Assembly: GCA_023439185.1 (NCBI GenBank)
Contig: JAEXOR010000022.1
Span: 1-16,855 of the forward strand
DNA length: 16,855 nt
Direction: 5' to 3'
DNA from: Bacillota bacterium
GTDB lineage: Bacteria; Bacillota; Desulfotomaculia; Desulfotomaculales; Desulfallaceae
Notes under the pieces: generated by a model
Seen by the model: only the letters and a program-made list of their open reading frames with translations
Told to the model about the DNA's origin: nothing
The model's database searches: none
In this document: piece by piece, positions 6,512 to 14,698 of the stretch
Numbering within the stretch: the first letter of the stretch is position 1
Layout: every line of letters begins with the position of its first letter
Position numbers and translations under genes: made by a program

Positions 6512-6601
6512 AAGGGGGCGGGGTGAAGAAAAGAAAGCTCATTTCTTTATCTGCGAATTAAATGATTAGAAAAATATTTAAAAACGAAAGGAGTATTTTG
6601 C

Positions 6602-7633
6602 GTGAAAAAAATCTTCTTGTTTGTGCTGACCGCAGCTTTGATGTCGTTACTTTTAGCCGGGTGTTCATCATCATCCGATTCTTCATCAGTCCGGGAACCC
6701 GATACCATCACCATTGCCTGGCTGCCCAATACAGTGGGCGAAGATCTTAAAGAAGCCCGGGACGAAATCGGCAAAGTCATTGCAGAAGTCACCGGGAAAA
6801 AAGTCGATCACAAATTAACCACCGACTACGCCATAACTATTGAGGCCATGGCCAGCGGCACCGCCCAGTTGGCCTGGGTGGGCGCCCAGCAATACATTGA
6901 GGCGCATGACAAAAACGATAAGGTCCTGCCCCTGGTGGTCAACAGCGGCGATTCCGGCACCCTGGACGACGCCCTGTACTACAGCCGGCTGGTGGTTAAG
7001 AAAGGGAACGAAGAGCAGTACAAATCCGACGCCGGTTTCTCCATTGACAACATAGCGGGCAAAACTATGTCCTTTGTTTCCACCAGCTCAACCTCCGGTT
7101 TTAAGGTACCTTCATCAGGCATCGTGGCACACTTTTCCAAACAGGACCAGTGGAAAGAACTGAAACAGGAAGAACTGCTTGAAGGCGGCAGCGACAAGTT
7201 TTTCAGCCAGGTGATTTTCGGCGGTTCTCACCAGTTGTCTCTGGTTAACGTAATTACGGATAAAGCTGAAGTCGCCGCCGTTGACGATGTTGACGTCGCC
7301 AGTTACGTTGAGCTTACTTCAGGAACGGAGAACACTCCGGGAGCTGTCTACACCGTCAGGCAGGACGCCGACCCTCCATTTGACAAACTGGCCGGATTGC
7401 AATACGTGGTCATCCAGGCCACCCCGGTTCTGAACGCCCCCATCATCGTCAATACCGAAATGCTCAGTCCGGAAACCATCCAAGCAATAACCCAAGCCCT
7501 CACCTCGGACGAAGTAACCAACAACCCCAAAATCTTCATCGCCGAAGGCGGCAAAGGGTTCTTCAATCAGCCCCAGCGTTTCCTGACCGTTGAAGATAAC
7601 TGGTTCAATCCCATTAGAGAGCTGAGCAAGTAA
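6602..7633 (+). CDS. phnD: Phosphonate ABC transporter substrate-binding lipoprotein
   Basis: A 343-aa extracellular binding protein anchored to the membrane by lipid. The signal peptide is MKKIFLFVLTAALMSLLLAGC with lipobox LLAG-Cys21, then a Ser-rich linker. The body is the type II periplasmic-binding fold of the PhnD/SsuA/TauA group: the opening strand TITIAWLPNT, the GTAQLAWVGAQQY segment, and the phosphonate-oxygen binding loop STSG at 163-166 in SFVSTSSTSGFKVPS. The GTG start at 6602 has AAAGGAG eight bases upstream. It delivers phosphonates to the PhnE1E2 permease. Ligand preference among phosphonates cannot be read from the sequence. Confidence 0.93.
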   Translation: MKKIFLFVLTAALMSLLLAGCSSSSDSSSVREPDTITIAWLPNTVGEDLKEARDEIGKVIAEVTGKKVDHKLTTDYAITIEAMASGTAQLAWVGAQQYIEAHDKNDKVLPLVVNSGDSGTLDDALYYSRLVVKKGNEEQYKSDAGFSIDNIAGKTMSFVSTSSTSGFKVPSSGIVAHFSKQDQWKELKQEELLEGGSDKFFSQVIFGGSHQLSLVNVITDKAEVAAVDDVDVASYVELTSGTENTPGAVYTVRQDADPPFDKLAGLQYVVIQATPVLNAPIIVNTEMLSPETIQAITQALTSDEVTNNPKIFIAEGGKGFFNQPQRFLTVEDNWFNPIRELSK

Positions 7634-7662
7634 GAAACGTCCGCAGTGAGAGGATGTTGAAC

Positions 7663-8448
7663 ATGCCGCTGTTGGAACTAAAAAATGTCACCAAATACTA
7701 TAACGGAACGACTCCAGCCCTGGCCGGCGTCAGTTTCGCAGTCCGGAAGGGCGAACTTGTTTCCATCATCGGCCCTTCCGGGGCCGGCAAGTCCACCCTG
7801 CTCCGCTGTATTAACCGGATGATTGAAGTAACCGGTGGGGAAATCTACTTCGACGGAGTCCTGGCCTCAAAGGTCAAGAAAAAAGACCTGAGAAAGCTAA
7901 GGACTCAAATCGGCATGATCTTTCAGCATTACAACCTGGTGGACCGGCTGACTGTAATTGAGAATGTGCTCCACGGCAGACTGGGCTACAAGTCAACCAT
8001 GGCGGGAGTGCTGGGCCGGTACAGCCGGGAAGAGAAGATGCAAGCCTACGGGATAATCCAGTTTTTGGGCTTGCACGACCAGGTTTATCAGCGCTGTGAT
8101 CAGCTCAGCGGCGGCCAAAAACAGCGGGTGGGAATTGCCCGGGCGCTGGTGCAAAATCCCAAAATGATTTTATGCGACGAGCCCATTGCTTCGCTGGACC
8201 CCAACGCTTCGCGGATCATCATGGACCATCTGAAGAACGTGGCCGCACAAATGGGCATCACCATGATCGTCAACCTGCACCAGGTAGATGTGGCCCTGAA
8301 GTATGCGGACAGAATCATCGGCGTTAATCAAGGGAGCATTGTTTTTGACGGTTCGCCGGGTGAACTGACGGCAGGAAAGATTGCGGACATATACGGTTCG
8401 GAGTCCGGCGAACTGATTATCGAACCGGGAGAAAGAAATGCCAGCTGA
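7663..8448 (+). CDS. phnC: Phosphonate ABC transporter ATP-binding protein
   Basis: A 261-aa ATPase that powers phosphonate import. Walker A is GPSGAGKST (37-45), then the Q-loop MIFQHYNL, signature LSGGQKQR, Walker B MILCDEP and switch histidine in NLHQVD. ASLDPNAS after Walker B is typical of PhnC. I prefer the ATG at 7663, nine bases after GAGAGG; the ATG at 7654 abuts that ribosome binding site. It follows phnD after 29 bases and overlaps phnE1 by 11 bases, so translation is probably coupled. Confidence 0.94.
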   Translation: MPLLELKNVTKYYNGTTPALAGVSFAVRKGELVSIIGPSGAGKSTLLRCINRMIEVTGGEIYFDGVLASKVKKKDLRKLRTQIGMIFQHYNLVDRLTVIENVLHGRLGYKSTMAGVLGRYSREEKMQAYGIIQFLGLHDQVYQRCDQLSGGQKQRVGIARALVQNPKMILCDEPIASLDPNASRIIMDHLKNVAAQMGITMIVNLHQVDVALKYADRIIGVNQGSIVFDGSPGELTAGKIADIYGSESGELIIEPGERNAS

Positions 8449-9223
8449 CATTTTTATCAAACGAAGGAACGGGAGCCTGCTCTTCTTTGGTATATTGGTC
8501 GTGTTGACCGCAGGCTCGATAGTAATTACCCAGTATGACGTGCTGAAGGGTTTTACCAGTATTTTTAAAGCCTTTTACTGGGGGGTCACCAATTTTTATC
8601 CCGATGCCGACTCGTTGGAGAAACTGCCTGCTATTCTGGTGAAACTACGGGAAACAGTGCTGATGTCCATCGCCGCCACCACCGTGGCCGCAGTTTTTGC
8701 CCTGTTTTTAGCCCTGGCCGGCTCCCGAACCACCAGTATCAACAGTGTTTTTAGTATCGCCAGCCGGGGCATAGCTTCACTTTTTCGCAATATCCCCCTG
8801 GTGGCCTGGGCCATGGTTTTAATGCTGGCCTTCAGCCAAAGCCCGCTGACCGGTTACCTGGCCCTGTTTTTCGGCTCCCTGGGGTTTCTCACCAGGGCAT
8901 TCATCGAAACCATTGACGAAGTGGGCAGCAGCCCCGTGGAAGCCCTGCAGGCCACCGGGGCCGGTTATTTCCACATCATCTTTCAGGCGGTATTGCCTTC
9001 GGGCATGCCCCAGATGATCAGTTGGTTGTTATACATGATTGAGACCAACATCCGCGACGCCACCCTGGTGGGCATTCTCACCGGTACGGGGATCGGGTTT
9101 TCCTTTCAATTATACTACCACAGGTTTGATTATCATGCCGCAAGCCTGGTGGTGATTCTAATCGTAATCACGGTTATTGTCATCGAATCCATATCCAATA
9201 TGATCAGAAGGGTGATCCTGTGA
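8438..9223 (+). CDS. phnE1: Phosphonate ABC transporter permease, first subunit
   Basis: A 261-aa integral membrane protein with about six hydrophobic segments, the first at ~15-35. The conserved cytoplasmic EAA loop, which contacts the ATPase, reads EALQATGAGYFHIIFQAVLP. The ATG at 8438 has GGGAGAAAG upstream, inside the end of phnC. It is paired with a second, different permease gene directly downstream; such PhnE pairs probably form a heterodimeric channel. The number 1 is by order only. Confidence 0.9.
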   Translation: MPADIFIKRRNGSLLFFGILVVLTAGSIVITQYDVLKGFTSIFKAFYWGVTNFYPDADSLEKLPAILVKLRETVLMSIAATTVAAVFALFLALAGSRTTSINSVFSIASRGIASLFRNIPLVAWAMVLMLAFSQSPLTGYLALFFGSLGFLTRAFIETIDEVGSSPVEALQATGAGYFHIIFQAVLPSGMPQMISWLLYMIETNIRDATLVGILTGTGIGFSFQLYYHRFDYHAASLVVILIVITVIVIESISNMIRRVIL

Positions 9224-10089
9224 TGCAAGTTGAAGAGTCAATCAAAACCTGGGGACAACTAAGCAGCAACGAGAGCATGACCCGGAACAAAATAATCGCC
9301 GTCAAACCCCTGAACAAGGCGGTTCTTGGGATACGGGCGGTTCTGCTGGCTTTAACGGTGTTGACCGTATATGCCCTGGCCACCCTTGATTACCGTAGTG
9401 TTGATATTTACACGGCGGTGGCGGATACAATCAGTAATTTTAAATTAATGTTTCTGCAGCCGTATTCACACCGTTTGAGCCTGTGGGAAGCGCTTTACGG
9501 AGTGGTGATCACTTTGGGCCTGGCATTTTTAACCACCCTGTTTGGCGCCGTCATCGCCCTGTTTTTAGGTCTTTTGGCCGCCCAAAATCTGGCGCCGAAG
9601 CTGGTTACCAATTTAATCAAAGGTTTTGTGGCTTTTATCAGGGCGGTGCCCACAATCCTGTGGGTATTGATTTTTGCCGTGGCCGCCGGACTGGGCAGCG
9701 CGGCGGCAGTCATCGGCATGACCTTCCATTCAATCAGCTATCTGACCAAAGCCTATTCCGAGTCCTTTGAAGACCTGGACGCGGACGTTATCGAAGCTTT
9801 AAAAGCCAGCGGCGCCAACTGGTGGCAAATTGTTTTCCAGGCGGTGATACCGTCTTCCGTTACCTATTTATTATCCTGGACTTTCCTGCGTTTTGAAATT
9901 AACTTTGCCAATGCCGTAGCCATGGGCGCCGCCGCCGGAGCGGCCGGAATCGGCTTTGATTTGTTCATGGCCGGGGAATATTATTTCGATCTGCGGGAAG
10001 TGGGGTTAATCACTTACTTGATCCTGGGTTTTGCCGTTTGCCTGGAGATGTGTTCCACAACTATGAAAGCCAGGTTCCAAAAGAAATGA
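9220..10089 (+). CDS. phnE2: Phosphonate ABC transporter permease, second subunit
   Basis: A 289-aa membrane protein of the same family as its neighbour, with a longer polar N-terminus (~30 residues) before the first membrane segment (GIRAVLLALTVLTVYALATL). The EAA loop is EALKASGANWWQIVFQAVIP. Either GTG 9220 or ATG 9223 could be the start; both overlap the TGA of phnE1, indicating coupled translation. It is not a frameshifted copy of phnE1: each gene has a complete set of membrane segments and its own EAA loop. Confidence 0.9.
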   Translation: MMQVEESIKTWGQLSSNESMTRNKIIAVKPLNKAVLGIRAVLLALTVLTVYALATLDYRSVDIYTAVADTISNFKLMFLQPYSHRLSLWEALYGVVITLGLAFLTTLFGAVIALFLGLLAAQNLAPKLVTNLIKGFVAFIRAVPTILWVLIFAVAAGLGSAAAVIGMTFHSISYLTKAYSESFEDLDADVIEALKASGANWWQIVFQAVIPSSVTYLLSWTFLRFEINFANAVAMGAAAGAAGIGFDLFMAGEYYFDLREVGLITYLILGFAVCLEMCSTTMKARFQKK

Positions 10090-10114
10090 TGATCACCGGG
10101 AGGTGGAACAGCCA

Positions 10115-10528
10115 ATGGAATTGCAGGACGTACTAACCCAGGGGGATTTTGCGCTGTGGCAGGAATTAGCCCGGGGCATTGCCGGGCGGCACGAGGTTAA
10201 GGTGGTGCAAAATCCGGATACCTGCCTGGTGATGATGCAAGCCCTGGACAGCGTGGGCGGCACCCCCTTTTGTCTGGGCGAGGTGCTGATCAGTGAGGCT
10301 GCGGTGACTGTCAACGGGATCAAAGGTTACGGCCTGGCCCTTGAGGATGAGCCCGCCCGGGTGCTGTGTTTTGCGGTGATTAATGCGGCTCTGGCCGCCC
10401 GGGTGCCCGAGGAACAAGAAATTTTAGGCGCCATCGCCGCGGAAAAAGAACGCCTGCTCCGAATCCAGCGGCGAGAAGAAAGTTTTGTGGCCGGAACAAA
10501 AGTCCGTTTCGACATCATGGAGGGATAA
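10115..10528 (+). CDS. phnG: C-P lyase core subunit PhnG
   Basis: A 137-aa subunit of the PhnGHIJ core complex. PhnG supports PhnI in joining phosphonate to the ribose of ATP with loss of adenine; it has no known independent activity. The central stretch (VMMQALDSVGGTPFCLGEVL, ISEAAVTVNGIKGYGL) matches the family. The ATG at 10115 has GGGAGGTGG upstream with 7-base spacing; the GTG at 10103 is within that site. It begins 25 bases after phnE2 and ends three bases before phnH. Confidence 0.92.
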   Translation: MELQDVLTQGDFALWQELARGIAGRHEVKVVQNPDTCLVMMQALDSVGGTPFCLGEVLISEAAVTVNGIKGYGLALEDEPARVLCFAVINAALAARVPEEQEILGAIAAEKERLLRIQRREESFVAGTKVRFDIMEG

Positions 10529-10531
10529 CTG

Positions 10532-11143
10532 ATGAATGCAGCCTTTGAGTCCGGCTTCAACAGGGTGTTTGACACCCAGCGCATTTACCGGCTAATGCTT
10601 GACGCCATGGCCAGGCCGGGCAAAATTATGGTGCTTCCGCGGCCGGAGCTTTACCCTCCGGCGGGCATAACTTCCTATGCCGCCGGAGCGGCTTTCACGT
10701 TATTGGACGGTGAAACCACCTTTGCCCTGCTGCCGGACAGCGATTTGCCAAGACAATATATTTGTTTGAACAGCGGATCCCGGGTAGAGGAATTATCCCG
10801 GGCACAGTTTATCATCCTGGACGGCTGGGTTGATTTTCCGGCCCTGGCGGGCCTGTGCCGGGGCGACCTGCTTTTTCCCGAACGGGGGGCGACACTGATT
10901 ATCATGGTGGACGCCATTGCCGAAGAAGGGGGCGGATTGCGGCTGACCCTGCGCGGTCCCGGGGTGGACGGCGTCAGGACACTGGCCATAAAAGGTCTGT
11001 GCCCGGCCAATATGCACCGCGTGCGGGAACTGAACCGGGAGTTTCCCCTGGGCGTGGACCTTATTTTAACGGACCAAAACGGCACCCTAGCTGCTTTGCC
11101 CCGTTCCTGCGCCGTGGATATTGAAGGGAAGGTGGACTGCTGA
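10532..11143 (+). CDS. phnH: C-P lyase core subunit PhnH
   Basis: A 203-aa subunit, near the ~194 aa of the E. coli protein. PhnH has a PLP-transferase-like fold without the cofactor lysine and is a structural part of the core complex. The family opening FNRVFDTQRIYRLMLDAMARPG is clear, as is the terminal-half GPGVDG. GGAGG of the preceding phnG end serves as ribosome binding site. Its TGA overlaps the phnI ATG by one base. Confidence 0.92.
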   Translation: MNAAFESGFNRVFDTQRIYRLMLDAMARPGKIMVLPRPELYPPAGITSYAAGAAFTLLDGETTFALLPDSDLPRQYICLNSGSRVEELSRAQFIILDGWVDFPALAGLCRGDLLFPERGATLIIMVDAIAEEGGGLRLTLRGPGVDGVRTLAIKGLCPANMHRVRELNREFPLGVDLILTDQNGTLAALPRSCAVDIEGKVDC

Positions 11144-12255
11144 TGGGCTACGTGGCGGTGTCCGGAGGTTCGGAGGCCATTTTAAAGGCGGAAGAGTTGG
11201 TCGCTTACTTCCGGCTCAAGGGAGATTCCGCCCCGCTGGAGGTGGGCCAGATTAAAGAACAGCAGCGGCTGGCGGTGGATAAAGTGATGGGGGAAGGCGC
11301 CCTGTACGCTCCCACCATTGCCGCCCTGGCTTTAAAGCAAGCCGAGGGGGACAATATCGAAGCTTCCTTTATCGTGCGCGCCTACCGGGCCACCCAGCCC
11401 CGGCGCTATGTCTCGCTGCCGTCCGATACCGGGGAAATGAAAATAATCAGGCGCATTTCCGGCGCTTTTCAGGATATTCCCGGGGGCCAGATCCTGGGGC
11501 CGACCAGAGACTATACCCAGCGACTGGTGAATTTCTCCCTGCTGCATGAGGACCAGGACAGCGTACGTGATTTTCTTATGGGTCTGGATGTACAGATGTC
11601 CGCACAGCAGCTTCCCGATACCTTCCCCAAGGTGGTGGAATTGCTGCGCCGGGAGGGGCTGTTGGTGGAACCGGCAGACGCCGGCGGCGGTCTGTGCGAC
11701 ATCACCAGGGAGAGCATTTCCTTCCCGTGCCGGCGCTCCGCCAAGCTGCAGTCCCTGGCCCGGGGGGAGACCGGGGCTATGATGGCCCTGGCTTACAGTT
11801 CCATCCGGGGGTACGGCGACATCCATCCCTACCTGGGGGAATTGCGGGTGGGTACAGTGCCGCTACGCATCAACCGCCCGGATTCCGGCGAACCGGTGTA
11901 TGTGGGCAGGATTCTGGTCACCGAAGCTGAGATCATCGCCCGGTACGATGAGGGGGATAAGGGCGGCAAGCCGCGACTTACCCTGGGTTACGGCCTGTGC
12001 TTCGGACATAACGAACTGAAGGCCATTTCCATGGGCATCCTGGACCGCACCCTGCTCAGCCGGTCCCCCCATAAAGCGCCGGCGGAGGACGAGGAGTTTG
12101 TTTTATACCATATCGACGGCATCGAGTCCTCGGGCTTTGTGGCCCACTGGAAACTGCCCCATTACGTGACCTTCCAATCCACGCTGGACCGCCTGCGCAA
12201 GACCCGGCGGCTTAAGGAGGATGAAGATGCTCCGGCAGCAGAAGACAAGCGGTGA
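11143..12255 (+). CDS. phnI: C-P lyase core subunit PhnI (nucleosidase / ribosyl transfer)
   Basis: A 370-aa enzyme subunit, slightly longer than E. coli PhnI (354). With PhnG and PhnH (and PhnL in E. coli assays) it displaces adenine from Mg-ATP with phosphonate, giving ribose 1-phosphonate 5-triphosphate. Conserved patches include MGYVAVSGGSEAI at the start, LGPTRDYTQRL and the later HPYLGELRVG and TLGYGLCFGHNELKAISM. ATG 11143 overlaps the phnH stop. The 3' end overlaps phnJ by 29 bases and carries phnJ's ribosome binding site. Confidence 0.94.
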   Translation: MGYVAVSGGSEAILKAEELVAYFRLKGDSAPLEVGQIKEQQRLAVDKVMGEGALYAPTIAALALKQAEGDNIEASFIVRAYRATQPRRYVSLPSDTGEMKIIRRISGAFQDIPGGQILGPTRDYTQRLVNFSLLHEDQDSVRDFLMGLDVQMSAQQLPDTFPKVVELLRREGLLVEPADAGGGLCDITRESISFPCRRSAKLQSLARGETGAMMALAYSSIRGYGDIHPYLGELRVGTVPLRINRPDSGEPVYVGRILVTEAEIIARYDEGDKGGKPRLTLGYGLCFGHNELKAISMGILDRTLLSRSPHKAPAEDEEFVLYHIDGIESSGFVAHWKLPHYVTFQSTLDRLRKTRRLKEDEDAPAAEDKR

Positions 12256-13108
12256 TCAGACCCGCGGCTACAATTTCGCTTTTTTGGATGAAAACACCAA
12301 AAGGGAAATCCGGCGTAAAGTTTTAAAGGCGGTGGCCATTCCCGGCTACCAGGTGCCCTTCGCTTCACCGGAACTGCCCATTGCCCGGGGCTGGGGCACC
12401 GGCGGCATTCAAATCACCATGTCCATTATCGGGCCGGACGACGTGCTTAAGGTAATCGACCAGGGCTGCGACGGCGGCGTAAACGCGGTGAATATCCGCA
12501 ACCTGCTGGTGAAAACAACCGGGGTCGCCACCACCTTCGATACCAAAGCGGCCACCATCGTGCAGACGCGGCACCGGATACCCGAGGAAAAAATGCGCGG
12601 GGATCAGATCCTGGTCCTCCAGGTGCCCATCCCTGAGCCGCTGCGTTACGTGGAGCCCAGCGAGGTAAAAACCAGGGAAATGCACGGCGAAATGGACTAC
12701 AGCCGGATGTGGGTCTTCCTGTATGAGAACATCGTCAAATGGGGGGAGATTACCATCGGCGCCCGTTATCCGTCCCTGGTCAACGGCCGCTATCTCATCG
12801 ACCCGTCGCCCATACCGCGCTGGGACGTGCCCAAGCTGGACAACGCGGATACGTTATATCTTTTCGGCGCCGGCCGGGAAAAAAGGATTTACGCCGTCCC
12901 GCCCCACACCAGGGTACAGCCGCTGGAATTTGACGATTTTAAATTCCGGGTGGAGGATTTTGACGGCCACCGTTGCGTGCGCTGTGGCGCATCGCATACC
13001 TATCTCAACGAAATCACCGGCGGTGAAAACGGCCGCAAAACATACGCCTGCTCCGACAGCAGTTACTGCGACAAGCTCCGGCAGGCCCGGAAGGAAGGAA
13101 CCGACTGA
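12227..13108 (+). CDS. phnJ: C-P lyase radical SAM subunit PhnJ
   Basis: A 293-aa catalytic subunit. It cleaves the carbon-phosphorus bond of ribose 1-phosphonate 5-phosphate, releasing the alkane and the 1,2-cyclic ribose phosphate. The unusual Fe-S motif CX2CX21CX5C is exact: Cys250, Cys253, Cys275 and Cys281; the last corresponds to the thiyl-radical Cys272 of E. coli. Gly40 in AIPGYQVPF matches the proposed glycyl-radical Gly32. VIQTRHRIPE-like and GAGREKRIYAVPP blocks are also present. ATG 12227 has AAGGAGG six bases upstream; the ATG at 12221 touches that site. All active-site residues known to me are intact. Confidence 0.96.
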   Translation: MLRQQKTSGDQTRGYNFAFLDENTKREIRRKVLKAVAIPGYQVPFASPELPIARGWGTGGIQITMSIIGPDDVLKVIDQGCDGGVNAVNIRNLLVKTTGVATTFDTKAATIVQTRHRIPEEKMRGDQILVLQVPIPEPLRYVEPSEVKTREMHGEMDYSRMWVFLYENIVKWGEITIGARYPSLVNGRYLIDPSPIPRWDVPKLDNADTLYLFGAGREKRIYAVPPHTRVQPLEFDDFKFRVEDFDGHRCVRCGASHTYLNEITGGENGRKTYACSDSSYCDKLRQARKEGTD

Positions 13109-13953
13109 TGACGGCGGGAGAAAACACCGTGCTGGAGGTTAACAACCTAACCAAGCTGTACGGAGACGGCTGTCCCCATTGCCTGGACCTCACCGGTCCG
13201 GAATACGGCGTCAGCGCCTGCCCCCGCTGCAATACCCTGGTGGCCTGCGGCGGCGTCAGTTTAACGCTGGAGCAGGGCGAGATACTGGGCATTGTGGGGG
13301 AAAGCGGATCCGGCAAAAGCACCCTGGTGCGCTGCCTGTATTTTGACGAAAAGGTTTCCGGCGGGGAATGCTATTTCAGCGCCTTTGACGGCGGACGGAC
13401 AAATATTTTCACCCTGTCCGCCCAGAATAAACGGGCCATCCGCAACCACATGATGGGCATGGTGTACCAGAACCCGCTGCTGGGCATCAAGCCCCATTTT
13501 ACCGCCGGCGGCAATGTGGCGGAAAAATTGTTGACCGCCGACGTATATAATGTTTCCTCCATCAGAAAGCGGGCGGCGGAACTGCTGGGGCGCACCGAAG
13601 TGCCCCTCAGCCGGATGGATGATTTTCCGGCCAATTTCAGCGGCGGGATGCAGCAGCGGGTGCAGATTGCCAAAGCCCTGGCCAATAATCCACCGGTACT
13701 TTTTCTGGACGAGGTGACCACCGGACTGGACGTTTCGGTACAGGCCCGGGTACTGGATTTAATCAAGGAAATTCAGCGGGAGTTAGACATCGCCATGCTA
13801 GTGGTGTCCCACGACCTGGGGGTTATCAGAATGCTGGCGGACCGCACCGCCGTAATGAAAAACGGCCGCATCCTGGAAACGGGACTTACGGATCAGATCC
13901 TGGAAGACCCTCAGCACCACTATACCCAGCTGCTGGTCCATTCCATGCTTTAA
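13108..13953 (+). CDS. phnK: C-P lyase ABC-type ATPase PhnK with an added CxxC/CxxC segment
   Basis: A 281-aa nucleotide-binding subunit that docks on the PhnGHIJ core and is needed for phosphonate breakdown in vivo; it is not a transporter. Walker A is GESGSGKST (64-72), signature FSGGMQQR, Walker B VLFLDE, switch His in VSHDLG. Between the first strand and Walker A, residues ~20-47 carry CPHC (22-25), twelve residues, CPRC (38-41) and a further Cys47. E. coli PhnK has no such insert and is about 252 aa, so the difference in length is largely this segment. It looks like a small zinc or Fe-S knuckle. ATG 13108 overlaps the phnJ stop by one base. Confidence 0.93.
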   Translation: MTAGENTVLEVNNLTKLYGDGCPHCLDLTGPEYGVSACPRCNTLVACGGVSLTLEQGEILGIVGESGSGKSTLVRCLYFDEKVSGGECYFSAFDGGRTNIFTLSAQNKRAIRNHMMGMVYQNPLLGIKPHFTAGGNVAEKLLTADVYNVSSIRKRAAELLGRTEVPLSRMDDFPANFSGGMQQRVQIAKALANNPPVLFLDEVTTGLDVSVQARVLDLIKEIQRELDIAMLVVSHDLGVIRMLADRTAVMKNGRILETGLTDQILEDPQHHYTQLLVHSML

Positions 13954-13963
13954 GGGGGTTGGC

Positions 13964-14698
13964 ATGCTTAATCAAAATGAAATCCTGGCGGTCAGAAAAC
14001 TATTCAAGCAGTTTACCCTGCATGTCCTGGGCGATAAGGTTATTACCGCCTGCGAGAACGTCAGCTTCGTACTGCAGCAGGGGGAGTTCCTGGGCCTGAC
14101 CGGACCCAGCGGCGCGGGCAAATCCTCGATCATCAAATGCATCTACCGCACTTACCTGCCCACTGCGGGCAGTATTATCTACCGCCACCGGGACGGGCGG
14201 GAAACAGACCTGGCCGGCGCGCCGGAGCGGGAAATAATCCGGCTGCGCCGGCTGGAGATCGGCTACGCCAGCCAGTTTTTAAAAGTAATGCCCCGGGTGC
14301 CGGCGCTGGACGTGCTGGCCGAGGAACTGGGCAAAAAAGGTTGGGATATGGAACAAGCCAAAGCGAGGGCCGGAGAGTACCTGGAAATGATGAACATTGA
14401 CCGCACTCTGTGGGACGCCTACCCGTCGACCTTCAGCGGCGGCGAGCAGCAGCGGGTGAACCTGGCCCGGGCGCTGATTACCGGGCCGCGGCTGCTGCTG
14501 CTGGACGAACCCACCGCTTCCCTGGACCATGAAACAAAACAAACCGTGGTGCGGGTATTGACGGAAGCCAAAAAGAGCGGCACCAGTATTATCGGTATTT
14601 TTCACGACCTGGACGTCATGCGTCGCCTGGTGGACAGGGTATTTGCCATGCAGGCGGGCCGGTGCGATAATGCCGAAGTAAGGCAGGGTGTGGGATGA
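13964..14698 (+). CDS. phnL: C-P lyase ABC-type ATPase PhnL
   Basis: A 244-aa ATPase-like subunit of the LolD/MacB-related group. Walker A GPSGAGKSS (47-55), signature FSGGEQQRVNLAR, Walker B LLLLDEP, switch His in GIFHDLD. In E. coli PhnL assists the PhnI reaction in vitro and can join PhnK on the core complex. It starts ten bases after phnK with GGGGGTT upstream. It overlaps phnM by four bases (ATGA). Confidence 0.93.
   Translation: MLNQNEILAVRKLFKQFTLHVLGDKVITACENVSFVLQQGEFLGLTGPSGAGKSSIIKCIYRTYLPTAGSIIYRHRDGRETDLAGAPEREIIRLRRLEIGYASQFLKVMPRVPALDVLAEELGKKGWDMEQAKARAGEYLEMMNIDRTLWDAYPSTFSGGEQQRVNLARALITGPRLLLLDEPTASLDHETKQTVVRVLTEAKKSGTSIIGIFHDLDVMRRLVDRVFAMQAGRCDNAEVRQGVG

Noticed and set aside
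6512..6601. Terminator or second promoter between phnF and phnD
   Set aside because: Only a weak 7-bp AT-rich stem is visible and no convincing -35/-10 pair, so the genes are taken as one transcript.
8438..10089. phnE1/phnE2 as a split single permease gene
   Set aside because: Each ORF has its own full set of hydrophobic segments and EAA loop, so they are two genes, as in many phn operons.
11332..11826. 164-codon minus-strand frame inside phnI
   Set aside because: Antisense shadow of a well-supported phnI; composition is typical of reversed coding sequence.
12221..13108. phnJ starting at ATG 12221
   Set aside because: The AAGGAGG directly abuts that ATG; the ATG at 12227 has proper spacing.
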